Shown piece by piece: positions 52,508 through 60,999 of a stretch of DNA of 64,000 nt. The stretch spans positions 1 through 64,000 of the forward strand of contig JACHLF010000012.1 in assembly GCA_014204435.1 (NCBI GenBank), in the 5' to 3' direction. The notes under the pieces are model-generated. The model was not told the DNA's origin. It ran no database searches and worked only from the letters and a program-made list of their open reading frames with translations. The stretch's first letter is position 1. Each line of letters begins with the position of its first letter. A program made the position numbers and the translations under genes. The DNA comes from Mycobacteroides chelonae. GTDB lineage: Bacteria; Actinomycetota; Actinomycetes; Mycobacteriales; Mycobacteriaceae.

Positions 52508-53769
52508 CGCCCGGTACCTCCGTACACGGTGGCCTGCTCTTCGCCACCGAGTTCGAAGGCGTCGTGGATGGCCTTGACCGCAGTGTCGAGCTCATCGTCC
52601 TTGACCAGCACCGAGATCCGGATCTCCGACGTCGAGATGAGCTCGATGTTGACGCCGGCCTTGGCCAGCGCCTCACAGAAGCCTGCAGTGACACCCGGGT
52701 GGCTGCGCATACCCGCGCCCACCAGGGACACCTTGCCGATGTGATCGTCGTAGAGCACCTGGGAGAACCCGATCTCGTTCTTCAGCGAGTCCAGCTTCTC
52801 GACCGCGGTGGGCCCATTCTCCTTGGGACAGGTGAAGGTGATGTCGGTCTTGCCGTCCTCGACCTTGGAGATGTTCTGTAGCACCATGTCGATGTTGATC
52901 TCGGCATCGGCCACGGCACGAAAGACCTTGGCGGCATAACCGGGTACGTCGGGAATCCCGACGACGGTGACCTTGGCCTCGCCACGATCGTGTGCGACAC
53001 CGGTGAGAATCGCTTCTTCCACAGGAATGTCCTCCATTGATCCGCTGACGATCGTGCCTGGCTTGTCGGTGTACGACGAGCGCACGTGAACCGGTACGTT
53101 GTACCGCCGGGCGTATTCCACGCAGCGCAGCATGAGCACCTTTGCTCCGGCTGCCGCCATCTCCAGCATTTCCTCGAAACTGACCTTGTCCAGCCGGGCC
53201 GCATTCGGCACGATCCGCGGATCGGCGGTGAAAACCCCGTCGACGTCGGTGTAGATCTCGCAGACATCGGCCTTCAGTGCCGCGGCCAGCGCGACGGCGG
53301 TGGTATCAGAGCCACCGCGCCCAAGCGTGGTGACGTCCTTGCTGTCCTGACTCACCCCCTGGAATCCGGCGACCAGCACCACCTGGCCCTCGTCCAGGGC
53401 GGAGCGCAATCGGCCGGGGGTGACGTCGATGATCTTGGCGCTACCGTGCCGACCAGTAGTGATGACACCGGCCTGCGATCCCGTGAACGAACGCGCCGAG
53501 GCCCCCAACGAGTGAATAGCCATCGCGACCAGGGCGTTGGACATCCGCTCACCGGCCGTTAGGAGCATGTCCAGTTCACGGGGCGGCGGTGCCGGGCAGA
53601 CCTGTTGAGCCAGGTCAAGCAACTCGTCGGTGGTGTCACCCATGGCCGAGACCACAACGACGACGTCGTTGCCGTTCTTCTTCGTCTCGACGATGCGTTC
53701 GGCCACCCTGCGGATGCGTTCGGCCGTTGCGACCGACGATCCGCCGTACTTTTGGACGACGAGCGCCAC
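52504..53769 (-). CDS. ask: Aspartate kinase
   Basis: 421 residues, the common length. Phosphorylates aspartate as the first step of the aspartate family pathway. Nucleotide part begins VVQKYGGSSVATAERIRRVAERI; TLGRGGSDTTAVALAAAL and MLRCVEYARRYNVPVHVRSSY follow; two ACT domains at the C-terminus (about 270-421; VVGIPDVPGYAAKVFRAV, LVGAGMRSHPGVTAGFCEAL) bind lysine/threonine for feedback control. In this family an internal start often makes a separate small regulatory subunit; this is not shown here. Confidence 0.95.
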   Translation of the reverse strand: MALVVQKYGGSSVATAERIRRVAERIVETKKNGNDVVVVVSAMGDTTDELLDLAQQVCPAPPPRELDMLLTAGERMSNALVAMAIHSLGASARSFTGSQAGVITTGRHGSAKIIDVTPGRLRSALDEGQVVLVAGFQGVSQDSKDVTTLGRGGSDTTAVALAAALKADVCEIYTDVDGVFTADPRIVPNAARLDKVSFEEMLEMAAAGAKVLMLRCVEYARRYNVPVHVRSSYTDKPGTIVSGSMEDIPVEEAILTGVAHDRGEAKVTVVGIPDVPGYAAKVFRAVADAEINIDMVLQNISKVEDGKTDITFTCPKENGPTAVEKLDSLKNEIGFSQVLYDDHIGKVSLVGAGMRSHPGVTAGFCEALAKAGVNIELISTSEIRISVLVKDDELDTAVKAIHDAFELGGEEQATVYGGTGR

Positions 53770-53855
53770 GGCATACCTTCCTGCTGTTCGGCCAGGGTCG
53801 GGAGAGATCCAGTCATTAGGATAAGGGGTTACGACAACTCGATAACCTGGCCCGT

Positions 53856-54458
53856 ATGGGCAACCCGACCGAACGTACCGCCATCACCGCGGTTCCGATC
53901 CAGCCGCTGATCGCCTCGCGCTGGAGTCCGCGGCATTTCGATCCGGGCGCAAAACTAGCTCCCGAGACCCTAACGGCCCTGCTCGAAGCGGGTCGCTGGG
54001 CTGCCAGTTGGGGTAGGCGCTTCCCTGTCCGATACCTCGTGGGTCTGCGCGGTGACGCCACCTACGAGGCACTCGTCGCGCTGCTCAATCGGGGAAACTC
54101 CTACGCAAAAGTTGCGGCAGCGCTCGTGCTGGTGAGCACCGACCTGGGTGATGATGACAACACCGCCGTCTATGCGGCGGTCGATGCCGGCCTGGCGATC
54201 GCTCAGCTTGGGGTTGAGGCGCGCTCCCACGGTCTGCACACCCACCCTATGGCCGGCTTCCGGGTGGATGACGCGTCTGCTGTGTTCAGTATCCCCGAGA
54301 ACGTGCGGCCCATCGCCGTCGTCGCGATCGGCCCAGTCCTGAACAACTACGAGGGTGCCGCGGAGTCGACCGCCGAACGCGACCACGCTCCACGACAGCG
54401 CCCAGCGCTCGGCGACATCGCGTTCACCGAGCGCTGGGGCAACGGTTTCGGCGGCTAA
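53856..54458 (+). CDS. Nitroreductase-family protein
   Basis: 200 residues. FMN-dependent nitroreductase fold with the N-terminal SRWSPRHFDPGAKLAPETLTALLEAGRWAASWG and the FMN-contact region DAGLAIAQLGVEARSHGLHTHPMAGF; the typical PSSFNSQP block is shortened (ASWGRRFPVRYLVG). Substrate unknown; family members reduce nitro compounds or quinones. It is divergent from ask, with 86 bases between starts. Confidence 0.85.
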   Translation: MGNPTERTAITAVPIQPLIASRWSPRHFDPGAKLAPETLTALLEAGRWAASWGRRFPVRYLVGLRGDATYEALVALLNRGNSYAKVAAALVLVSTDLGDDDNTAVYAAVDAGLAIAQLGVEARSHGLHTHPMAGFRVDDASAVFSIPENVRPIAVVAIGPVLNNYEGAAESTAERDHAPRQRPALGDIAFTERWGNGFGG

Positions 54459-54685
54459 GCGCTCTCACACGCGCTCCTGCCCAGTGGATGCGCCCGACCG
54501 GCGCTGCGAGTACCTCGCCGTACTGCGTCCACGCACCCGCACCAAGATGTCAAACGGCTCGGCGGCGGTCCGTGCATGCGTCGAGCGCGCATCGTGGTGC
54601 GGCCCACTCCCTCGCGCATCAGCACCACACGTGCGGCGGCGGCCGCCTCCCGGGTGCGCTGCGCCGACTCGACGTACGGCATCAC
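54455..54685 (-). pseudogene. Remnant of a TetR regulator N-terminus
   Basis: The first ~33 residues (YVESAQRTREAAAAARVVLMREGVGRTTMRA) look like the helix 1-2 region of a TetR protein before the recognition helix. The sequence then turns into Arg/Gly-rich text with no TetR features, consistent with a frameshift or deletion. This fragment is the only feature I can support in the 315-base gap between the nitroreductase and DUF3558 genes. Confidence 0.4.
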
Positions 54686-54773
54686 AGAGCTCCTGTCAGT
54701 CGACCGTGGACGACATCGCTCGCCCGCATGGTCTCGCCGATGTCCATCCGGTCATTGTGTCGCGACTCGCACA

Positions 54774-55678
54774 TCAGTCGAACGAACCGCGGTAGATCCG
54801 TACGGCCTTGTCGATCATCGCGCGGGTGGAACCACAGTCGCCGCTCTTCAGCGAAAAGCTGAGCACCTCGATGGACACCCGCTCCGGGGTGCTGTTCTCC
54901 TGCGTCGCACCTCCGGAAACGTCCCAGGCGTAGAGCGGCTTGCCCAGGCGCACCATGCTGGTGCACAAATTGCCGTCTTGGCCATGGAAGTACTCGACGC
55001 CGTCTCGAACTTCCCCACGCAGCTTGGATGGTGGATCAACACCGGACCTGATGGACAGTTCGAATTGATTCTCGTTGTCTTGCAAAGAGAATCGACACGC
55101 GAATGGATCGCCGAAGAGTGACGGTAGCACCTCACCCGCCTGACCCGGGTACTCACTAAGAATCTCGCACGGATCACGTTCGGCAATCTTGATCGGGTAT
55201 GCGCTCAGCGCGTCACGGACGGGCATATCGGCTGGATTCAACGTGGCCAGCGCCCCGATAACCGGTTGCACCATTTTACAATTCGCCGCCAGTGCACTCC
55301 GCGCGCTGTCGACGACCACGACCCGCAGGGCGGGCGTGCTTGCCCCTGCCAGCTGCGGAGCATTCGGGAGCTTGCCCATGGCGACTGGAAACTCGTACCG
55401 GCGACCTTGATGGACCCGAAGCAGCCACCCACATCGCCCGAGATGTAGGCGGGCGTGCCAATACCCTTGAGCATCAACAGAAGACCACACGGATCGACCC
55501 GCCGAAGAGCGCGCATGTAGGCCAGGAGCGTGGCCTCTTTTGCCGTAAAGGTCTGACCGTACGTGGGCAGCTCACCGGCGAACAATGTCTGGCCGGTGAG
55601 GGCGGGCGAGCGCCCCGTCGCGTTGCCAGAAACGACCTTTGCGCACCCGGCGATCATCAGCAAGGCGACCAGAAGCAT
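54774..55678 (-). pseudogene. DUF3558 lipoprotein gene with internal deletion and frameshift
   Basis: The start frame gives a lipoprotein signal (LLVALLMIAGC) and LFAGELPTYGQTFTAKEATLLAYMRALRRVDPCGLLL, then leaves frame near 55378. A second frame resumes with EFPVAMGKLPNAPQL and runs SAYPIKIAERDPCEILSEYPGQAGEVLPSLFGDPFACRFSL to the stop at 54774. Against the intact paralogue at 55681-56736 about 45 residues (GDPGLTEVSYEYSM ... EECAYEVP region) are missing at the junction. The product would be truncated. Confidence 0.75.
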
Positions 55679-55680
55679 TG

Positions 55681-56736
55681 CTACCGAGCGGAATTTGCGA
55701 ATAGCCGCACCGCCTTGTCCAGAATCTCCCGCATCTGTCCACAGTCAGTGCGTCCCTCCTCGGTGAAGGCACTGGCGACCACCGCCGGGGAGTACGCCTC
55801 AGCATCGGTGTTCATCGCACCGCCACCGATGTCTTTGGGATACAAAGGATCCCCAACCAGTGCCAGCGCATGACATCCCGTCAGGTGGCTCGGGTCCTCG
55901 TTGTGGAAATACGTCACGCCATCACGTGTGGATCTGGTGTATTCATCCGGGAAGTCGTCGACACTGCTCGTGAGCTGCACGGTGTAGTCGATGCCAGAAT
56001 CCGACAGCGCGAAGTCGCAACCGAAGGGGTCTCCCAGCAGGTCGATGGACACCTCGTGCGCCTTTCCCGGGTACTCCCCGAGGATCTCGCACGGATCGCG
56101 TTCCGCGAGTTTGATCGGATACGCGCTCAGTGCGGAGCGCGCAGGCAATCCCGCGGGTAGCTGCTTGGCGATCGCCGTCACCACCTGCTTGGCAAGTCGA
56201 CAGTCCGGGTCCGAGTACTCGTCCGAACCGTAGAGGTACGCACTCACCGACAACACAGCCTGCAATGTGGGACTCGGCGGAGCTCCGTGCAACCGCTCCA
56301 GTTCTAGCGGAACCTCATACGCGCACTCTTCCCCGGTCTCGTAGACAGGAACCGAACCGACCCGGAACGACTCCGGTGCCGCGCGCTTGTCCTGCATGGA
56401 GTATTCGTAGGACACCTCGGTGAGACCGGGATCACCCGTGACCTTGACACTGGCATAACAGATCTGGAAGTCACCGACGACCTGACCCGGATCTCCGTAC
56501 TCCTTGAGGCCGGCCGCGAAACCGCAGGGGTCCACCCGCCGCAACGCGCGCGCATAGGTGAGGGTCGTCTTCTCTTGGGCACTGAGCTTCTGGCCGTAAT
56601 CCGGCTGATCACCGTGGAAGAGCGAGTCGGCTCCGGGCGCGGGTTCGCTTCCCCGTGCCTGCCCGGCAAGGGTCCGCGTGCAACCGGTGGCCGCCAGCAG
56701 AATCGCCAGCACCGCCACCCCCCTGCGTACCCACAT
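55681..56736 (-). CDS. DUF3558-family lipoprotein
   Basis: 351 residues from the ATG at 56736, which begins a classical lipoprotein signal (RRGVAVLAILLAATGC). Two DUF3558-like repeats: LTYARALRRVDPCGFAAGLKEYG and SAYPIKLAERDPCEILGEYPGKAH, each with the DPC motif whose Cys pairs with a later Cys. DUF3558 proteins are abundant surface lipoproteins in mycobacteria, with no established activity. The upstream extension of the frame is basic and lacks a ribosome site. Two bases separate it from the decayed paralogue; this gene is the intact member of a tandem pair. Confidence 0.82.
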   Translation of the reverse strand: MWVRRGVAVLAILLAATGCTRTLAGQARGSEPAPGADSLFHGDQPDYGQKLSAQEKTTLTYARALRRVDPCGFAAGLKEYGDPGQVVGDFQICYASVKVTGDPGLTEVSYEYSMQDKRAAPESFRVGSVPVYETGEECAYEVPLELERLHGAPPSPTLQAVLSVSAYLYGSDEYSDPDCRLAKQVVTAIAKQLPAGLPARSALSAYPIKLAERDPCEILGEYPGKAHEVSIDLLGDPFGCDFALSDSGIDYTVQLTSSVDDFPDEYTRSTRDGVTYFHNEDPSHLTGCHALALVGDPLYPKDIGGGAMNTDAEAYSPAVVASAFTEEGRTDCGQMREILDKAVRLFANSAR

Positions 56737-56790
56737 GCTCTGCGAGCTTGCCAGATGATCGGGCTTCTCGCGGCTGGTAGAGTCCCGTCT

Positions 56791-56832
56791 GTGCAGCGGG
56801 CGCTCCTTCTCCGACGCCGCGACAGGGTCTGA
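56791..56832 (+). CDS. leuA leader peptide
   Basis: A 13-residue reading frame starting at GTG: MQRALLLRRRDRV, ending in TGA at 56832. Three consecutive Leu codons (CTC CTT CTC) are followed by three Arg codons, and the stop lies inside the hairpin at 56817-56855. This is the arrangement of ribosome-mediated attenuators: shortage of leucyl-tRNA would stall the ribosome on the Leu codons and change the downstream RNA fold. The ribosome site is weak. Confidence 0.6.
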   Translation: MQRALLLRRRDRV

Positions 56833-56855
56833 TCCAGACCGGCCTCCTGTCGCGG
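56817..56855 (+). promoter_or_regulatory. Attenuator-type hairpin in the leuA leader
   Basis: CCGCGACAGG (56817-56826) pairs perfectly with CCTGTCGCGG (56846-56855), and inside it GTCTG (56827-56831) pairs with CAGAC (56835-56839). The structure begins in the leader peptide's Arg codons and ends 49 bases before leuA. No T-tract follows, so it may act on translation or with Rho. Confidence 0.6.
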
Positions 56856-56904
56856 GTTGTTGGCGTGCCGGTCGAGATACCACTCAAACTCCCGGAGCCT
56901 TCCC

Positions 56905-58737
56905 ATGACTAGCTTTTCCTCAGACGAGTTCAACTACACCCCGCGCAGCATCGTCACCCCGAACGGGCCCATCCCGGCCGACCAGCCCGCGTGGAACACC
57001 CAGAAGAACAGCTCGATGCCGGTGCACCGGTATCGCTCCTTCGCCTTGGAGGTTCCAGGGGGCGGGCCGACTGCGTCCTTTGACCGCACTTGGCCCGACA
57101 AGGTGATCGCCCACGCACCGCAGTGGGCGGCCGTGGACCTCCGTGACGGGAACCAGGCCCTGATCGACCCCATGAGTCCGGCCCGCAAGCGCCGGATGTT
57201 CGACATGCAGATCCGGATGGGCTTCAAGGAGATCGAGGTCGGATTCCCGTCGGCGAGCCAGACCGATTTCGACTTCATCCGCGAGCTGATCAGCGAGAAC
57301 GCCATTCCCGAGGACGTGACGATCCAGGTGCTGACGCAGTGCCGTCCGGAGCTGATCGAGCGAACCTTCTTGGCCTGCGAAGGTGCCGCGAACGTGATCG
57401 TGCACTTCTACAATTCGACGTCGATCCTGCAGCGGCGCGTGGTGTTCCGGGGCGACAGGGAGACGATCAAGAAGATCGCCACCGACGGCGCCCGCAAGTG
57501 CATCGAAGAAGCGGCGAAATACCCTGATACACATTGGCGTTTCCAGTACTCCCCGGAGTCGTACACCGGCACCGAACTGCAGTACGCACTGGAAGTGTGC
57601 AACGCCGTCGGCGACATCATCGAGCCGACACCGCAGAACCCGATCATCTTCAATCTGCCGTCGACGGTGGAGATGACGACCCCCAACGTGTACGCCGATT
57701 CCATCGAGTGGATGAGCCGCAATCTGGCTCGTCGCGACTCGGTGATCCTGAGTCTGCACCCGCACAACGACCGCGGAACAGCTGTCGCGGCAGCCGAACT
57801 GGGCTTCCAGGCCGGTGCGGATCGCATCGAGGGCTGCCTGTTCGGCAATGGCGAGCGCACCGGAAACGTCTGCCTGGTGACGCTGGGACTGAATCTGTTC
57901 AGCCGCGGCGTGGACCCGCAGATCGACTTCTCGAACATCGACGAGATCCGGCACACCGTCGAGTACTGCAACCAGCTGAAGGTGCCGGAGCGCCATCCGT
58001 ACGGCGGCGATCTGGTCTACACGGCCTTCTCCGGCAGCCACCAGGACGCCATCAACAAGGGCCTGGACCAGATGAAACGCGATGCCGACGATGCCGATTC
58101 GGATGTCGACGACATCCTGTGGCAGGTTCCGTACCTACCCATCGACCCCAAGGATGTCGGCCGCAACTACGAAGCCGTGATCCGCGTCAACTCGCAGTCC
58201 GGCAAGGGTGGCGTTGCCTACATCATGAAGTCCGACCACGGACTGGTGCTGCCGCGCCGCCTGCAGATCGAGTTCGCGCAGTCGATTCAGCGAATCACCG
58301 ACGGTGAGGGCGGCGAGGTGAATCCCAAGGAGATCTGGGACGTCTTCGCCGAGGAATACCTGGCGCCGATCATCCCGCTGGAGCGCATCCGCCAGAAGGT
58401 GACCGCCTCCGAGGAGGACGGTGGCACGGATTCGATTGCCGCCGTGGTAAAGATCGACGGCAAGGAGACCGAAGTCAACGGCAGCGGCAACGGACCGCTG
58501 GCCGCGTTCGTAGACGCGTTGTCCACCGTGGGCTACACCGTGAACGTCCTGGACTACTCCGAGCACGCCATGAGTGCCGGCGACGACGCACAGGCTGCCG
58601 CGTACGTGGAAGCCACGGTCGTCGGACCCCATGGCGGTGAGGCCCAGACCGTATGGGGCGTCGGTATCGCGCCGTCGATCACCACCGCCTCACTGCGGGC
58701 AGTGGTGTCGGCGGTCAACCGTGCTGCTCGCGCCTAG
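56905..58737 (+). CDS. leuA: 2-isopropylmalate synthase
   Basis: 610 residues from the ATG at 56905. Condenses acetyl-CoA with 2-ketoisovalerate, the committed step of leucine synthesis. The HMGL-like TIM barrel includes WAAVDLRDGNQALIDPM near residue 80 and LHPHNDRGTAVAAAELG with the metal His pair; a flexible linker and the C-terminal LeuA dimer domain (about 490-610) bind leucine for feedback inhibition. Tandem repeats known from M. tuberculosis leuA are not present. Its expression is probably controlled by the leader peptide and hairpin just upstream. The 3' end overlaps the convergent rpmE by four bases. Confidence 0.95.
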   Translation: MTSFSSDEFNYTPRSIVTPNGPIPADQPAWNTQKNSSMPVHRYRSFALEVPGGGPTASFDRTWPDKVIAHAPQWAAVDLRDGNQALIDPMSPARKRRMFDMQIRMGFKEIEVGFPSASQTDFDFIRELISENAIPEDVTIQVLTQCRPELIERTFLACEGAANVIVHFYNSTSILQRRVVFRGDRETIKKIATDGARKCIEEAAKYPDTHWRFQYSPESYTGTELQYALEVCNAVGDIIEPTPQNPIIFNLPSTVEMTTPNVYADSIEWMSRNLARRDSVILSLHPHNDRGTAVAAAELGFQAGADRIEGCLFGNGERTGNVCLVTLGLNLFSRGVDPQIDFSNIDEIRHTVEYCNQLKVPERHPYGGDLVYTAFSGSHQDAINKGLDQMKRDADDADSDVDDILWQVPYLPIDPKDVGRNYEAVIRVNSQSGKGGVAYIMKSDHGLVLPRRLQIEFAQSIQRITDGEGGEVNPKEIWDVFAEEYLAPIIPLERIRQKVTASEEDGGTDSIAAVVKIDGKETEVNGSGNGPLAAFVDALSTVGYTVNVLDYSEHAMSAGDDAQAAAYVEATVVGPHGGEAQTVWGVGIAPSITTASLRAVVSAVNRAARA

Positions 58738-58976
58738 CGCGTGCCGTAACGGCGCCGGAACTTCTCGACCTGTCCGGCGGTGTCGACGATCCGGCGATCA
58801 CCGGTCCAGAACGGGTGAGAGTCGGCCGTCACCTCCGCGGTGATCAGCGGGTACTCCTGGCCTTCGAACTCGACGGTGCGCGCGCTGGTCGCTGTCGAGC
58901 GGGTGAGGAACATCTTGCCGGTGGTGGCGTCCTGGAAGACGACGTGATGGTAGTCGGGGTGAATTCCGGGTTTCAT
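58734..58976 (-). CDS. rpmE2: 50S ribosomal protein L31 type B (zinc-independent)
   Basis: 80 residues. MKPGIHPDYHHVVFQDATTGKMF and DSHPFWTGDRRIVDT are the type B L31 signature. The zinc-binding Cys residues of the standard L31 are absent, so it can replace the zinc form when zinc is scarce. The ATG overlaps the mrf stop (TGATG), so both come from the same transcript. Confidence 0.93.
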   Translation of the reverse strand: MKPGIHPDYHHVVFQDATTGKMFLTRSTATSARTVEFEGQEYPLITAEVTADSHPFWTGDRRIVDTAGQVEKFRRRYGTR

Positions 58977-60163
58977 CAGTGGTTTCCTTCTGTGTTGTGG
59001 TCGCCGTAGGAAAGGAATGCTTCAAGTTCGGACACGTGTTCGCAGGGATCCTCGTGCCAATCACCGAACGGATCGCTGAGCTTGTCCCAGCATGCCCGGC
59101 TTGCCATTTCGGCATCGGTGAGCAGAGCGCCGCGCAATGCGTCGAGCACCTCTGCACTGTCGGCGCCGCATATCAGCACCGTCATCGCGTTGTGGCGATC
59201 CCCAAACCGGTAATCCCACATCAGATCGGCGAATGCCCTGCGTTCCAGGCCGGTTCGTGCAGCTTCAGCTGAATCCATTGCCACTAGCCATTTTCCGGCA
59301 GCAGATACACGGAGTCCACCGCCTGCAGACTCCAGCCACATGGCCTGCTCATCCTGGGTCGCCAGCCACAACCGGCCCCGGGTTCGGATCACGCCGTCGA
59401 GCAGCAAGTCGATCGCGGCGTGTAGCCGTTCCGGATGAAAGGGCCTGCGCGCGTTGAATTCCACCAGCGCGACCCTGCCGTCGACGGCCAGGGACGGCTG
59501 ACCCGCCAGCAGCGGGCCGTGCGGATCATCGGCGCGGCCGCACCGCGCGTCGTCCTCCAGATGGTCGAGGGCCTGCTCGACGCGGCCGATCCCAGCGGCG
59601 ATGTGCGCCCGGGGCGCCAGGCGGCGCAGTACCGACAGCACCTCGGGTTCGGGGTTGCGCACCACCAGCACGTCGGCGAACTCGGCCTGACCGATCGCTA
59701 CCTGCGCCAGCGTCCGGCCGTCGGGAAGCTCGTCGTCTCCGAGCGCCTGCTCCAGCCAATGCGCACTGTCGATGCAGGCGATCACTCCGGCGATTTCGAC
59801 ATCGCGTGCCGCCGGTCCGTCGACGTATCCGGGCCCAACCCGCACGGGCACGGTATTAATCGCCCAACAGATCGGATCGGCTTCTAGCCAGGGCTCCAGA
59901 TGCAGCACGATGCGGCCCACATCATCCCGGCGATGCAGCTTGCGCAGCAGAACCAGCAGATCGTCGCGAATCGTGCAGGACACGCAGCCGTGGGCCAGCT
60001 CAAGGACGGTTTCAGAGGTGCCTCGGATGCCGGTGACGGTCCGCTTCACGATGTGTCCGTCGAACCTGTGGGTGACGACGACCGTTCCCGGGTCGTGGGC
60101 CAAGACCTGCACGACCGCGTCGGTATCGGTCTGTCCGGACACGAGTAGCACCGGCGTGCGCAT
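58976..60163 (-). CDS. mrf: Mrf-like COG0523 (CobW-related) ribosome hibernation recruitment factor
   Basis: 395 residues. CobW-like N-terminal domain and CobW C-terminal domain (about 250-380; RPFHPERLHAAIDLLLDGVIRTRGRLWLA). The metal-binding-like motif is HGCVSCTIRDDLL. The P-loop region reads LLVSGQTDTDAVVQVLA, without the GxxxxGKT Lys, so nucleotide hydrolysis may be weak or lost. In mycobacteria Mrf recruits the hibernation factor to ribosomes carrying zinc-free proteins during zinc starvation. Divergent from rpmB-rpmG-rpsN-rpsR across a Zur-like box, and followed by rpmE2. Confidence 0.85.
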   Translation of the reverse strand: MRTPVLLVSGQTDTDAVVQVLAHDPGTVVVTHRFDGHIVKRTVTGIRGTSETVLELAHGCVSCTIRDDLLVLLRKLHRRDDVGRIVLHLEPWLEADPICWAINTVPVRVGPGYVDGPAARDVEIAGVIACIDSAHWLEQALGDDELPDGRTLAQVAIGQAEFADVLVVRNPEPEVLSVLRRLAPRAHIAAGIGRVEQALDHLEDDARCGRADDPHGPLLAGQPSLAVDGRVALVEFNARRPFHPERLHAAIDLLLDGVIRTRGRLWLATQDEQAMWLESAGGGLRVSAAGKWLVAMDSAEAARTGLERRAFADLMWDYRFGDRHNAMTVLICGADSAEVLDALRGALLTDAEMASRACWDKLSDPFGDWHEDPCEHVSELEAFLSYGDHNTEGNH

Positions 60164-60192
60164 GACTGCCCCCTTTGACTCCGTAAGGCTAA

Positions 60193-60210
60193 ATGCAAAC
60201 GATTTTCATT
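60193..60210. promoter_or_regulatory. Zur-like box
   Basis: ATGCAAACGATTTTCATT; the reverse strand reads AATGAAAATCGTTTGCAT, close to the mycobacterial Zur site TGAAAATCATTTTCA. It lies between the divergent mrf and rpmB genes, 29 bases from the mrf start and 81 from the rpmB start, so one repressor can switch both operons when zinc is abundant. Confidence 0.75.
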
Positions 60211-60257
60211 ACTACGAGCTTCACGGTACAGTCCCGGACAGCACTTGTCGAAAACGG

Positions 60258-60277
60258 TTCCCATTATCAAATGGGAA
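60258..60277. promoter_or_regulatory. Inverted repeat just upstream of the rpmB ribosome site
   Basis: TTCCCATT (60258-60265), ATCA loop, AATGGGAA (60270-60277): a perfect 8-bp stem 14 bases before the TTG start. It could be a second operator or an mRNA hairpin close to the ribosome site; its function is unknown. Confidence 0.4.
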
Positions 60278-60291
60278 TGAATGGAGGTCCC

Positions 60292-60528
60292 TTGTCCGCG
60301 CATTGCGAGGTGACCGGACGGTCGCCGGGCTTCGGTAACGCGGTGTCGCACTCCCACCGCCGCACCCGTCGCCGCTGGTCACCCAATATTCAGCTCAGGA
60401 CGTACTACCTGCCCGCGGAGGACCGCCGCATCAAGCTGCGAGTCAGCACCAAGGGCATCAAGGTGATCGATCGCGACGGTATCGAGGCCGTGGTGGCACG
60501 CCTGCGCGCACAGGGACGGAAGTTCTGA
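60292..60528 (+). CDS. rpmB: 50S ribosomal protein L28 (zinc-independent paralogue)
   Basis: 78 residues from the TTG at 60292, placed by GGAGG four bases upstream and by the conserved start SAHCEVTGRSPGFGN. SHSHRRTRRRWSPNIQ and VSTKGIKVIDRDGIEAVVARLRAQG are L28 signatures. The CXXC zinc pairs of the housekeeping form are missing. First gene of a four-gene operon of alternative ribosomal proteins. Confidence 0.93.
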   Translation: MSAHCEVTGRSPGFGNAVSHSHRRTRRRWSPNIQLRTYYLPAEDRRIKLRVSTKGIKVIDRDGIEAVVARLRAQGRKF

Positions 60529-60692
60529 TGGCCCGCAACGAGATCCGCCCCATCGTGAAGCTGCGGTCCACCGCGGGTACCGGCTACACGTACGTCACCC
60601 GCAAGAACCGGCGTAACGACCCGGACCGGATGGTGCTGCGCAAGTACGACCCCGTAGTGCGCAAGCACGTCGATTTCCGCGAGGAGCGCTGA
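60528..60692 (+). CDS. rpmG: 50S ribosomal protein L33 (zinc-independent paralogue)
   Basis: 54 residues: MARNEIRPIVKLRSTAGTG, then YVTRKNRRNDPDRMVLRKYDP. Matches L33 in length and sequence, with none of the four zinc Cys. The ATG overlaps the rpmB stop by one base (TGATG). Confidence 0.93.
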   Translation: MARNEIRPIVKLRSTAGTGYTYVTRKNRRNDPDRMVLRKYDPVVRKHVDFREER

Positions 60693-60693
60693 G

Positions 60694-60999
60694 ATGGCCA
60701 AGAAGTCAAAGATCGCCAAGAACGAGAAACGTCGCGTCACCGTCGAGCGCTACGCCGAACGGCGCGCAGAGCTCAAGGAGATTATTCGCCAACCGTCGAG
60801 CAGTCACCAGCAGCGCCTGGCCGCGCAGGCCGAGCTGGCCCGGCAGCCGCGCGATGCCAGTGCGGTACGGCTGCGCAATCGCGACGCCGTCGATGGTCGC
60901 CCCCGCGGCTACCTGCGCAAGTTCGGTTTATCCAGGGTGCGGGTTCGTGAACTCGTGCACGACGGGTCGCTGCCCGGCGTCCGGAAAGCGAGCTGGTGA
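60694..60999 (+). CDS. rpsN: 30S ribosomal protein S14 (zinc-independent paralogue)
   Basis: 101 residues. MAKKSKIAKNEKRRVTVERYAERRAELKEII and RPRGYLRKFGLSRVRVRELVHDGSLPGVRKASW are typical of the long S14 form without Cys. It starts one base after the L33 stop and overlaps or abuts the next gene. Confidence 0.94.
   Translation: MAKKSKIAKNEKRRVTVERYAERRAELKEIIRQPSSSHQQRLAAQAELARQPRDASAVRLRNRDAVDGRPRGYLRKFGLSRVRVRELVHDGSLPGVRKASW

Noticed and set aside
54682..54966. Minus-strand frame opposite/over the DUF3558 tail
   Set aside because: Out of frame with the recognisable DUF3558 sequence and without any domain.
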